Of a DNA stretch of 24,208 nt, positions 8,001 through 15,254 are shown piece after piece (positions within the stretch are counted from its first letter, which is position 1; the number at the start of each line of letters is the position of its first letter). The DNA comes from JAZRUY01 sp045598845 (GTDB lineage: Bacteria; Verrucomicrobiota; Lentisphaeria; Victivallales; Victivallaceae). The notes beneath the pieces were generated by a model. The model had not been told where the DNA came from. It did no database searches and worked only from the letters and a program-made list of their open reading frames with translations. The DNA lies in the NCBI GenBank assembly GCA_045598845.1, contig JAZRUY010000191.1:1-24208 (forward strand). The letters are read 5' to 3'. The translations under genes were made by a program, and so were the position numbers.

Positions 8001-8609
8001 GGCTGGGCCTATGATATCGGGTACGGCGGTCTCGACCATGTGGTGGCGCAGAACCGCAATGTGAATATTCTGGTACTGGATACCGAAATCTATTCCAATA
8101 CCGGCGGGCAGGCGTCCAAATCCACCCCGATCGGCGCGGTGGCTCTGTTCGCGGCGGCCGGGAAGAAGGTCACCAAGAAAAACCTCGGGTTCATGTGCAT
8201 GAGCTACGGCAGCGTTTATGTGGCGTCCATCGCCATGGGGGCTAACCGTCAGCAGGCACTGACCGCTATCCGCGAAGCCGAAGCCCATAAGGGCCCGTCC
8301 ATCATCCTCGCTTATGCGCCATGCATGCTGCACGGCATCAACATGAGCAAATCTCAGGTGGAGGAAAAACGGGCGGTGGAAGCCGGATATTATCCGCTCT
8401 ACCGTTACAACCCGGCTCTGGACAATCCGTTCATCTGGGAAACCAAGGAAGCGACCGCCGCTTATCAGGAATTCATCCGCAGTGAAAACCGCTACAAGCA
8501 GCTGCTCAAAGCCAATCCGGCTCAGGCGGAAGAACTCTTCGCCGCCGCCGAAAAGGACGCGCAGCGCCGGATGAACTTCTATAAGAATCTGGGTTCCGTA
8601 ATCAGGTAA
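5082..8609 (+). CDS. nifJ: Pyruvate:ferredoxin (flavodoxin) oxidoreductase, single-chain
   Basis: Oxidatively decarboxylates pyruvate with CoA to acetyl-CoA and CO2, passing electrons to ferredoxin or flavodoxin; the key pyruvate step in many anaerobes. Start at ATG 5082, which has GGAGG seven bases upstream; the frame is open further left without a ribosome site. It has 1175 residues, normal for the fused homodimeric type. Domains in order: pyrimidine-binding domain with YPITPSSPM (28-36), gamma-type domain, two [4Fe-4S] ferredoxin motifs (C686/C689/C692/C696 and C744/C747/C750/C754), then the TPP domain with NGACAGCGEAP (C813, C816) and GGDGWAYDIGYGG. These cysteines fit the family's three clusters. 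A terminator follows. It reads as complete and intact. Confidence 0.97.
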   Translation: MGKKMQTIDGNNAASYVAYAFSEVAAIYPITPSSPMAEYADAWAAKGVKNMFGEPLQMVEMQSEAGAAGAVHGSLSAGALTTTYTASQGLLLMIPNMYKIAGEMLPTVFHVSARALAAQSLSIFGDHSDVMACRATGFAMTSAASIQETHDMAIVAHLATLESEVPFLAFFDGFRTSHEFQKVELLDYADMKSLVDMKYIERFRKRALRPEAPYAKMAAQNPDVYFQGRETTNRQYDDLPGIVQKYMDKVSALTGRPLHLFDYVGAEDADRIIIAMGSGCETIEETINYLNARGEKLGMVKVHLYRPFSVDALLKAIPQSVKKIAVLDRCKEPGCLGEPLYLDVKAALAGRDITVVGGRFGLASKEFTPSMVLAVYKHLAGKCTHNFTVGINDDVTRLSVAVDEQIVTEPAGTTSCCFWGLGSDGTVGSNKNSVAIIGDNTGKYVQAYFSYDSKKSGGITISHLRFGDRPITSEYLITAPNFVACHNPAYIGMYDMIGGIKEGGTFLLNTAAPADKAFATLTREMQQTIIDRKIRFYVVDALKVALEVGSPKYISTIMQTCFFKLSGIIPVDEAIGYIKKGIEKKFAKKGQEVVDQNKLCVDKALDGLCEVTVPGSVNGVECYVAADKYAGLGDFANTLMKPVLAQKGDTVPVSAMTFDGSMPTGTARFEKRGVAPKVPQWDASKCIQCNQCVMACPHAAIRAKLIAPADLAGAPASFATADAKPPVKKELVLKYRMQVFVDDCLGCGVCVETCPAKEKALNMVNAAGERAAGQQKNVDYFMALPDNEMGGTSDSTVKGLGFKLPYFEFNGACAGCGEAPYVKMVSQLFGKRMIVANATGCSSIYSGSFPSLPYCKDKDGRGPAWANSLFEDNAEYGFGMRVAVDSNRRMLMNCIKRIQELGVCCDKMAAALDFAVANWESTADDAIANQNLLGELLPQAVAKSEGEQKTVYTKMLELKDYFVDKSVWIIGGDGWAYDIGYGGLDHVVAQNRNVNILVLDTEIYSNTGGQASKSTPIGAVALFAAAGKKVTKKNLGFMCMSYGSVYVASIAMGANRQQALTAIREAEAHKGPSIILAYAPCMLHGINMSKSQVEEKRAVEAGYYPLYRYNPALDNPFIWETKEATAAYQEFIRSENRYKQLLKANPAQAEELFAAAEKDAQRRMNFYKNLGSVIR

Positions 8610-8624
8610 CAGTTTTGTTACAAT

Positions 8625-8657
8625 AAAAAAGGTCCGGCTTGTGCCGGACTTTTTTTA
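8625..8657. terminator. Bidirectional terminator between nifJ and the AAA+ ATPase gene
   Basis: A 7-bp GC-rich stem (GTCCGGC/GCCGGAC, TTGT loop) at 8632-8649 is followed by eight T on the plus strand and preceded by six A, giving a U-run on both strands. It ends nifJ and probably also the convergent ATPase gene. A second strong hairpin (8-bp GGCGGCGG/CCGCCGCC, 8680-8699) lies between it and the ATPase stop. Confidence 0.88.
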
Positions 8658-8712
8658 TGCCGCCGTTTTCCTAAGATTAGGCGGCGGCACCCCGCCGCCG
8701 CTGAAACGGCAA

Positions 8713-10917
8713 TCAAAAGCCGACTTTCGCTTTTACTGCATAGCGATTGCGGTTTTTGGCCTCGCTCTCATTACGCAATGATTCGATGCGCTCCGTATTA
8801 GTCACGCGGTCTCCCAGATAATACAACCCCTGCCGGACGGTGCGGAAATCTCCGGGGGTAAGATTACTGATTCCGTTGAGCATTTCAACTTCTTCTTCTG
8901 TTAAATCGGTCTTGAACATCTTTTTGAAAAACAATTTTTTACCGGCTTCATCAAGATAGTCGAATTCCAGTTTGAAAGTGAAGCGGCGCAGAACAGCGGA
9001 ATCAAGATTGGCGGCGAAATTGGTCGCACCTATCATAACTCCTTTGAAATTTTCCATACGGTGCAGCAGTTCATTCACCTGAGTCACCTCCCATGAGTGA
9101 TCGGCACGCTCGCGGCTTTGCACCAGACCGTCGATTTCATCCAAAAACAAAACGGCATTTTCCGCTTCCGCACGTTCGAAAGCCCTGCGGATGCGATGCT
9201 CGGTTTCCCCCACATACATTCCCAGCAAATCACTTCCCATCTGCACCACCAGTCTGGCACCGATCGCATCGGCAAGATATTTGACGAATTCGGTTTTACC
9301 GGTACCGGGAGCCCCGGAAAGCAGTATATTCATCCTGGGGCGGTCCGTGCCGCCGTCCGGCGCTTTACGGAAATTGCGCACCGCCTCCACGATGCGTTTG
9401 AGCGGCAAAGTCCCGCGGATATTAAGACCGTTCAGCGAATAATCCTTTGCCGGATGAAGCTTTTCACCGGTAGTAGGTACTCCCAGCAACTGGCAATGCT
9501 GCTCCATAAGCTCCGCCACGGTTTTTTCCACTTTGTCAGCAGGGGGCGACATCCGGACCAGATTTTTCACCACCATGGCAATTCCTCCGGCGCTGATCGG
9601 ATACAGCCCGGCGAAGCGATTCACCATATCTTCCGTAATCAGAGCATGACATTTGAAAGATTCTATCACGTTATGCCATATCGATATCCGCTGCGCCCCG
9701 TTCAGAGGTTCAAAGCATACCGAATAATCGAACCTGCGGCGGCTGGATTCCGCCAGTTCCGCCGCATTGGAATTAGCGATCCAGATAACAGGCACGCACA
9801 GCGAATCCATCGCATTGTTGAGCAACCCCTTATCACCTATTCTGCCTCCGAAGGAAAAACGCGGCATCATATCGCAACCGCCCAGCATTTCATCCGCCTC
9901 GTCAACAATGACCAGACTGTTGTCCGGATTCACATGGTCGGAACATAATTGCAGGGAGGAAAAACGGAATTTCACACCGGCGGAGCCATTCTGCTTTTCA
10001 CAACGGTCTTCCTGCGCCACGATATAGCACTGGCGTCCGAGTTCCACCGCCAGTGTCTTGGCGAAACTGGTTTTTCCGGTGCCAGGAGCGCCGTAGAACA
10101 GAATATTGACCGGAGTACCGCTTGCGGATGAATTGATTATCTTCTTGAGCATTTCCCCGTGGCGTTCCGCCAGCATACCGTAAAACTTCCACGGCAGCGT
10201 CCGTTCCCGGCAGGATTTGAAAAAACGGCTGACCAGAGGTTCGGAAATACTGCCCAGCAAAAACGCTCTGATGACATTAGCGAAATCGAAATCGCTGTCA
10301 ACACATCCGTATCGGCGCAACTTGCTGTGTTCATCCAATGCCTGCATAACATCTTCCAGACCGCAATCAAGGCATTTGGCAATAAAAACCGCCTTGTCAT
10401 TTTCATCGGTACGCCGGTTATGACCGTCGGCAATAGTCAGCAAATCACATGACACAAATGCGGTTACCAGCATAATATCGATTTCAAAATCACTGAGATC
10501 GAATGTTTTTCTAAGTTCATTCAAACGCTGCGGAAACGGTTCGCCGGCATATTGCGCCAACGGATGTTCGGCCATTTCCTCTTCCGCCGCCTGTATCAGC
10601 AGTTTTCTCAGTTTTGCCTGCAGTTGCGCTCCTTTGTTCCAAATGCAACGGAACATTTCCTGCGGTCCATCATCAAAATCCAGCCGGCCGCGCCGATTGT
10701 CGAAATTCCGCATCATTTCAAGTTGCCGGCCGGAAAATCCCGCTTTGATGAGTTTTATCCACTCTTCAGAAGTGCGGAATCCGGCGATCAGTTGAAAAAC
10801 ATCATTGTCGTTAATGACCTTTTTGTGATTGCGGATAAAAGCGGTGAAAAACTCCAGAGCTTTACGCTCTCTCCAGAATGTAATCTGCTCTTGGTAGTGC
10901 TGTTGACTTTTTTTCAT
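8713..10917 (-). CDS. Tandem AAA+ ATPase, function unknown
   Basis: A 734-residue protein with two AAA+ modules. N-terminal region 1-260 is helical; 140-225 (LSDFEIDIML, then FANVIRAFLLG) resembles the region preceding the ATPase in bacterial tandem AAA proteins. Module 1 has Walker A GAPGTGKT (276-283) and Walker B LVIVDE (Asp339/Glu340). Module 2 has GAPGTGKT (535-542), Walker B FLDEID (Asp593/Glu594), sensor GATN (630-633) and Arg644/Arg645 as arginine-finger candidates. Both active sites look intact, suggesting an oligomeric remodelling motor like Cdc48/ClpB-style machines, but no substrate-binding domain or protease partner is recognisable. AAGGAGG lies five bases before the ATG. It is a single-gene unit facing nifJ. 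No signal peptide or membrane segment is seen. Confidence 0.8.
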   Translation of the reverse strand: MKKSQQHYQEQITFWRERKALEFFTAFIRNHKKVINDNDVFQLIAGFRTSEEWIKLIKAGFSGRQLEMMRNFDNRRGRLDFDDGPQEMFRCIWNKGAQLQAKLRKLLIQAAEEEMAEHPLAQYAGEPFPQRLNELRKTFDLSDFEIDIMLVTAFVSCDLLTIADGHNRRTDENDKAVFIAKCLDCGLEDVMQALDEHSKLRRYGCVDSDFDFANVIRAFLLGSISEPLVSRFFKSCRERTLPWKFYGMLAERHGEMLKKIINSSASGTPVNILFYGAPGTGKTSFAKTLAVELGRQCYIVAQEDRCEKQNGSAGVKFRFSSLQLCSDHVNPDNSLVIVDEADEMLGGCDMMPRFSFGGRIGDKGLLNNAMDSLCVPVIWIANSNAAELAESSRRRFDYSVCFEPLNGAQRISIWHNVIESFKCHALITEDMVNRFAGLYPISAGGIAMVVKNLVRMSPPADKVEKTVAELMEQHCQLLGVPTTGEKLHPAKDYSLNGLNIRGTLPLKRIVEAVRNFRKAPDGGTDRPRMNILLSGAPGTGKTEFVKYLADAIGARLVVQMGSDLLGMYVGETEHRIRRAFERAEAENAVLFLDEIDGLVQSRERADHSWEVTQVNELLHRMENFKGVMIGATNFAANLDSAVLRRFTFKLEFDYLDEAGKKLFFKKMFKTDLTEEEVEMLNGISNLTPGDFRTVRQGLYYLGDRVTNTERIESLRNESEAKNRNRYAVKAKVGF

Positions 10918-10954
10918 AAAAACCTCCTTGTTTTAGTTTTTTCTGTTTTACAGT

Positions 10955-10984
10955 ATTTTCGGTTATTCGGCGACAATCTGTCAA
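10955..10984 (-). promoter_or_regulatory. Weak promoter candidate for the AAA+ ATPase gene
   Basis: Minus-strand TTGACA at 10979-10984 with GAAAAT at 10955-10960 (18-bp spacer, four of six -10 matches). The -35 overlaps a small inverted repeat, GACAGATTGTC. Confidence 0.3.
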
Positions 10985-10987
10985 AGC

Positions 10988-11037
10988 GTACGGCAGAATA
11001 TTCCGTACTCTGTAAAAATATATATTCCGTCATGACG
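10988..11037. promoter_or_regulatory. Palindrome cluster upstream of the AAA+ ATPase gene
   Basis: Two operator-like palindromes: GTACGG and CCGTAC, 6-bp arms separated by 9 nt (10988-11008), and a perfect 10-bp palindrome CGTCATGACG (11028-11037). The word ATATTCCGT occurs in both. They lie upstream of the candidate -35, where an activator or repressor could bind. No regulator gene is adjacent. Confidence 0.35.
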
Positions 11038-11432
11038 ACAGAAATTGCGCAATACAGGCATCCGTGAAAATAAAATTTTCCAATACCGCGAATCCGTTTT
11101 CATTCTCCCTTTCGTCTTTTTCCTAGTCTGTCATACGATCTGTTGCCGGGACATATTTCTCTCACGGATTTTCACGGCCGGAACGGCAGCCGCTGCAGTT
11201 TCTGAAACATCGCGCCTGGATTTTCAACAGCAATTAAGCAAAAACAGTGCCAACCTTCCATACCCGGGACTTCAGGCACCCGGAACCGCACATATCACAT
11301 ATTGAGCAGACATGCTCTGTTTTTTACCGGATACGTCTTTATCTCCATCCGCAAAAAGACGGAATTACAAAACCAGGTCAGGAAGCCGCCCCGGATACCC
11401 GGGCGGATAAGACATACAAATATATTCCGGTC
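11038..11432. other. Gene-free stretch with two hairpins
   Basis: I see no convincing gene here. Short open frames occur on both strands, but they lack a ribosome-binding site, recognisable motifs or compositional support. Two structures stand out. One is a small hairpin GAGCA-GACA-TGCTC followed by TGTTTTTT near 11303-11324, which looks like a weak plus-strand terminator. The other is CCGCCC (11386-11391) pairing with GGGCGG (11401-11406) across a 9-nt loop. A small RNA ending at the first hairpin is possible, but I find no clear promoter for it. Confidence 0.35.
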
Positions 11433-11461
11433 TTGACACGGAACTTTCATTTCAGCATAAT
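11433..11461 (+). promoter_or_regulatory. Promoter for the Tyr/Asp repeat protein gene
   Basis: TTGACA at 11433-11438, 17-bp spacer, CATAAT at 11456-11461. Transcription would start near 11468 and leave a leader of about 80 nt. Confidence 0.7.
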
Positions 11462-11528
11462 ATGTACTGTGTTTTATTTGCACCGCCGACAATACGGAGG
11501 CATATTAGTTTCCTGTTAATGGAGTTGA

Positions 11529-11543
11529 ACCCCCCGGAGGGGT
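11529..11543 (+). promoter_or_regulatory. Ribosome-binding site inside a small hairpin
   Basis: ACCCC (11529-11533) pairs with GGGGT (11539-11543) around a CCGGA loop, six bases before the ATG. The GGAGGGG Shine-Dalgarno is thus half in the loop and half in the 3' arm, so folding could limit translation. Confidence 0.4.
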
Positions 11544-11548
11544 GACGG

Positions 11549-11968
11549 ATGAAAATAAAAACCGCGATAATACTGCCGCTGCTGCTGGCGGGATGGATAC
11601 TGAAAGGCGATTGCCGCTGGTACAGATACAATGATGACCGGCAGTTGTACTATACTTGCGACGGAACGATCCGCCGGTACAGCGATGATGAAAAACTTTA
11701 CTACCTGAAAGATGATACGGTGTACCGGTACAGCGATGACCGCAAATTATATTATCTGCGCGACGATACTGTATACCGGTACAGTGATGACCGGCGCCTG
11801 TATTATTTCAAGGATGACTGTCTGTACCGCTACGATGACGACCGCAAACTATATTACTGGCGCGACAATTACCTGTACCGCTACAGCGATGACCGCAAAT
11901 TATATTACTGGAGAGGCGAAGAATATAAAATGTTGCGTTTCATGATGCTGGCCGTATGCGAATTCTGA
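11549..11968 (+). CDS. Small secreted protein of six 17-residue Tyr/Asp-rich repeats
   Basis: I do not recognise this family. The 139-residue protein opens with a signal peptide (charged MKIK, then a hydrophobic stretch to about residue 19) and is then almost entirely six tandem 17-residue repeats (residues 25-126) with the consensus YRYSDDRKLYYLRDDTV. Each repeat carries four or five Tyr and three or four Asp. A Cys at 22 is not in a proper lipobox. The DNA copies differ by many silent changes while the protein pattern is kept, so the repeats are old and under selection. The pattern is likely beta-strand-turn; it loosely recalls aromatic cell-wall-binding repeats, but those are about 20 residues and Trp/Gly-rich. 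Promoter, ribosome site and signal peptide all support a real gene. Confidence 0.75.
   Translation: MKIKTAIILPLLLAGWILKGDCRWYRYNDDRQLYYTCDGTIRRYSDDEKLYYLKDDTVYRYSDDRKLYYLRDDTVYRYSDDRRLYYFKDDCLYRYDDDRKLYYWRDNYLYRYSDDRKLYYWRGEEYKMLRFMMLAVCEF
11621..11926 (+). repeat. Six in-frame 51-bp repeats
   Basis: Six 51-bp units encode the 17-residue repeats. Units are diverged, mainly at third positions. The first (TCDGTI) and last (WRGEEY) are the most degenerate in protein terms, the usual picture for end units of an array. Confidence 0.9.
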
Positions 11969-12033
11969 AATACAACTACTGAATATCCGGAAAATCGCAT
12001 ATTTTCGTGCTTTCTGCAAATTAGAGTGATGAC

Positions 12034-12063
12034 AACAAAAAACGCGCTGCTATTTGCAGCGCG
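12034..12063 (-). terminator. Terminator of the efflux operon
   Basis: On the minus strand an 8-bp stem (CGCGCTGC/GCAGCGCG, 5-nt loop) is followed by six T. It lies about 25 nt after the RND stop codon and ends the marR-mfp-rnd transcript. Confidence 0.88.
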
Positions 12064-12089
12064 CAATACTCGTCGTTCTGGGAAGCAAG

Positions 12090-15000
12090 TTACTTTACCT
12101 GATCCGGCTTGTTTTGCTCCGGTGTTCCGACTTTAACCTCCTTGCCGAATAAACGGAAAGTCGCTTCCGCAGTACGGCGGAAAGCGCAGTACAACCCGGG
12201 AATGAACATCATTCCCACCACGGTGGCCATCAGCATGCCCCAAAAGGTGGTTATGCCGATAGCGCGGCGGCTGCCGGCTCCCGCACCGGTGGCGAACACC
12301 ATCGGGAACACGCCTATCACAAAACTCAGCGCCGTCATCATCACCGAGCGGAAACGCAGTTTCATGCCGTTCAGCGCCGCCTCCGCCACCGGTACGCCGC
12401 TGTCGCGTTCCTGCTTGGCGTACTCCACCATCAGAATCGCGCTCTTGGCGGTCAGTCCGATCAGCATCAGCAGCCCGAGCTGGCAGTAGATGTTCAGACT
12501 CATATTGATGACTTTCAGCGCCAGCAGACCGCCCAGTGTTGCGGTTCCGACCGAAAGCATCACCGATATCGGCATCGTCCAGCTCTCGTACTGCGCCACC
12601 AGAAACAGATAAGCGCAGGTCAGAGCCAGAGCCAGCATATAGATGATCTGCCCCTCGTTTATACTCTCCTGATAACTCATATCAGTCCAGCTGATCTGAT
12701 AATCGTTGCCGAATTCCTCATCGGCCTCCTGTTTGACCAGTTTCATCATCTCGCCGGTGCTGAAGAACGGAATGCTCTGGGTATTCACTCCGGCGGACGG
12801 GAACATATTGAAACGCTCCGTCTGGCGAGGTCCCTGCGCCCAGCGCACGGTGGCCAGCGCGGACAGCGGTATCTGCGCGCCGGTCCGGCTTGTCACATAC
12901 AACTGGCTGATGATATTCAAGTTGTTGCGGAAATTGCCCTCCGACTGAATTTTCACCTTGTACACTTTGCCGTACTTGTTGAAGTCGTTCACATAGAAAG
13001 AGCCGAGCTGACTCTGCAAAGTGGCGAACACTGAGGAAACCGGTACCTGCATCGCCTCGGCCTTATCGCGGTCAAGATCGAGTTGCAGCATCGGCGTACC
13101 GGCATCGAACGAAGTGAATGCATAGACCGCCTTGCCGCTTTTCATTATCCGCCCCAGCAGCCGTCTGGCGGCCTGCGACAATTCGGTCGCGTTCTGGCCG
13201 TTCATAGCCTGGAGCGAGAAAGTCACTCCGCCGGTGCTGCCGAGCCCCGGAATCGCCGGAGGAGAAAACACCGTTACCTGGGCATCCGGCAGCGCCATGC
13301 ATTTGCGGGTAAGAGCGGTCTGCAGCGCCTTGAGTTGAGTTTCCGGAGTCTTGCGCTCCGACCACGACTTCAGAGACACAATCACCATACCCAGATTCTC
13401 GCTCTGACCGGACATCATACTGCGGCCTGGCACGGCCAGTACATGCTTTACGCCGGGCAGCGACTGGGCGCATTCCACCACCTGCTTCAATGCTGCGGCG
13501 GTACGCGCCTGCGCCGCCCCCGGAGGCAATACCACTTCGCAGAACAGGCAGCCTTTGTCCTCTTCAGGCAGAAAAGAGCCCGGTATACGGCTGTACAGGA
13601 AATAGTTAAGCGAAAGAATCGCGGCAAAAAGTATCACGGTGAGTAAACTGCGGCGCACCATAGTTTTAGCCACACCAAGATAAACTGAACGGGTCCAGTC
13701 CAATCCGATATTGAACCAGCGGTACAGTCCCCGAGGCTCGCCCTGCGGACGCAGCACGATGGCGCACAATGCCGGCGACAGCGTCATGGCGCACACTGTG
13801 GAAAGGCAGAGCGCGATGCACATAGTCACCGAAAACTGCAGATAGATTTTTCCCACCATGCCGCCGTAGAAGGCGATGGGGGCATAGACAGCCACCACCA
13901 CCAACGTGGTGGCTATCAGGGCGCCGGAAATTTCCTTCATAGTCTGCGCCGCAGCATCGGCCGGAGACAGATGATTTTCCTGAATCAGGCGCACACAGCT
14001 TTCTGTAACGCAGATGGCATCGTCAACCACCGAGCCGATTACCAGAATCAGAGCGAACATCGACAGAGTGTTGATGCTCATATCCAATGCGTACATGAAA
14101 ATAAAAGTGCCGATCAGCGAAACCGGGATCGCCACCGAAGGCACGATGGTGGCGCGCCAGTCCTGCAAGAACAGCCAGGTGATCGCCACTACCAGAATGA
14201 AAGTCAGAATCAGGGTATAGACGATCTCCTCCATTGATACCCGCACGAAATCGGTGGAATCGTAGGCGAGAGTCCATTTCATTCCCTCCGGGAAATGCTC
14301 CGCCAGCCTGCTCATCTCCTTTTTGATATTGTTGATTACCTCCAGCGCATTGGCATTGTTCAGCTTGAATATCGCCAGCGGTATCGCCGGCTGCAGATCC
14401 ATATGGGCGTTGCCGTTGTAGTTTTCCGACCCCATCTCGACCCGGGCGATGTCGCGCAGCCGCACCAGCCGGCCGCCGTCACCCGCCTTGACAATGATAT
14501 CTCCGAATTCCTCAGGAGTCTGCAGACGCCCCTTGGTATCGACTTTGAACTGCATATAGCCGCTGGCGGCCTCGGTGCCGACCGAGCCGGTGGCGGCCTG
14601 TACGTTCTGGCTGGCGATAGCGGCGGAGATATCGTCGTTGCCGATACCCATCGCCCGCATCCTGTCGGGATTCATCCACACCCGCATACTGTAAGTCATG
14701 TCGGAAAAAACGATCGCCTGACTGACGCCGTCGATACGCGAAAGGCTGTCGCGGATGTAGATATTGGTGTAGTTGCTGATAAACAGCGGGGTATGCTCCG
14801 GATTGTCGCTGGTAATGGCGATCATCCCCAGAATGTCCGTCGAACGCTTATACACAACCAGACCGGTACTGACCACTTCCGTCGGCAGCGAACGCTCCGC
14901 CCGCTTCACCGCGTTGTTGACGTTCACATACGCCATGTTTTCATCGGCGTCGCTCTTGAAAGTCATGGTGAGCTGATAATTGCCCAGATTGTCGGAAGTG

Positions 15001-15242
15001 GAGGAAAAGTAAACCATATCCTCAACGCCGTTGATTTCGGCTTCGATCGGAGCCGCCACGGTATCGGCAATCACCTGCGCCGAAGCGCCGCGGTAGGAGG
15101 CTATCACCACAATGGTGGGAGGCGCGATACGCGGATATTCCGCAATCGGCAGTTTGAACATGCAGACCAGCCCGGCCAGCATCAGAAACAGAGATATCAC
15201 CAGCGCGAACCGCGGACGGTGAATAAAGAAAATGGAAAACAT
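12090..15242 (-). CDS. RND multidrug efflux pump, inner-membrane transporter (AcrB/MexB type)
   Basis: Proton-driven trimeric pump that moves drugs or other amphiphiles out through a periplasmic adaptor and an outer-membrane channel. It has 1050 residues, matching AcrB. The N terminus FFIHRPRFALVISLFLMLAG is the first membrane segment. Asp407 and Asp408 in GSVVDDAICV are the TM4 proton-relay pair at AcrB numbering, and the Lys of GLTAKSAILMVEYAK matches AcrB Lys940 in TM10. Two large periplasmic loops follow TM1 and TM7, as expected. It begins 12 nt after the adaptor gene, with its AAGGGGG ribosome site overlapping the adaptor stop, so translation is coupled. Drug range cannot be predicted. 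Confidence 0.96.
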   Translation of the reverse strand: MFSIFFIHRPRFALVISLFLMLAGLVCMFKLPIAEYPRIAPPTIVVIASYRGASAQVIADTVAAPIEAEINGVEDMVYFSSTSDNLGNYQLTMTFKSDADENMAYVNVNNAVKRAERSLPTEVVSTGLVVYKRSTDILGMIAITSDNPEHTPLFISNYTNIYIRDSLSRIDGVSQAIVFSDMTYSMRVWMNPDRMRAMGIGNDDISAAIASQNVQAATGSVGTEAASGYMQFKVDTKGRLQTPEEFGDIIVKAGDGGRLVRLRDIARVEMGSENYNGNAHMDLQPAIPLAIFKLNNANALEVINNIKKEMSRLAEHFPEGMKWTLAYDSTDFVRVSMEEIVYTLILTFILVVAITWLFLQDWRATIVPSVAIPVSLIGTFIFMYALDMSINTLSMFALILVIGSVVDDAICVTESCVRLIQENHLSPADAAAQTMKEISGALIATTLVVVAVYAPIAFYGGMVGKIYLQFSVTMCIALCLSTVCAMTLSPALCAIVLRPQGEPRGLYRWFNIGLDWTRSVYLGVAKTMVRRSLLTVILFAAILSLNYFLYSRIPGSFLPEEDKGCLFCEVVLPPGAAQARTAAALKQVVECAQSLPGVKHVLAVPGRSMMSGQSENLGMVIVSLKSWSERKTPETQLKALQTALTRKCMALPDAQVTVFSPPAIPGLGSTGGVTFSLQAMNGQNATELSQAARRLLGRIMKSGKAVYAFTSFDAGTPMLQLDLDRDKAEAMQVPVSSVFATLQSQLGSFYVNDFNKYGKVYKVKIQSEGNFRNNLNIISQLYVTSRTGAQIPLSALATVRWAQGPRQTERFNMFPSAGVNTQSIPFFSTGEMMKLVKQEADEEFGNDYQISWTDMSYQESINEGQIIYMLALALTCAYLFLVAQYESWTMPISVMLSVGTATLGGLLALKVINMSLNIYCQLGLLMLIGLTAKSAILMVEYAKQERDSGVPVAEAALNGMKLRFRSVMMTALSFVIGVFPMVFATGAGAGSRRAIGITTFWGMLMATVVGMMFIPGLYCAFRRTAEATFRLFGKEVKVGTPEQNKPDQVK

Positions 15243-15254
15243 GATGCCGCCCCC

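Noticed and set aside
8713..10917. Reading the tandem AAA+ protein as ClpB, FtsH or Cdc48
   Set aside because: It lacks the ClpB N-domain and middle coiled coil, the FtsH membrane segments and zinc protease, and the Cdc48 N-domain motifs.
11045..11305. 86-codon plus-strand open frame before the repeat protein
   Set aside because: It lacks a ribosome-binding site and any recognisable motif, and a promoter fitting it was not found.
11621..11926. CRISPR-like array because of the regular 51-bp period
   Set aside because: There are no unique spacers between identical repeats; the units are contiguous, coding and diverged at silent sites.
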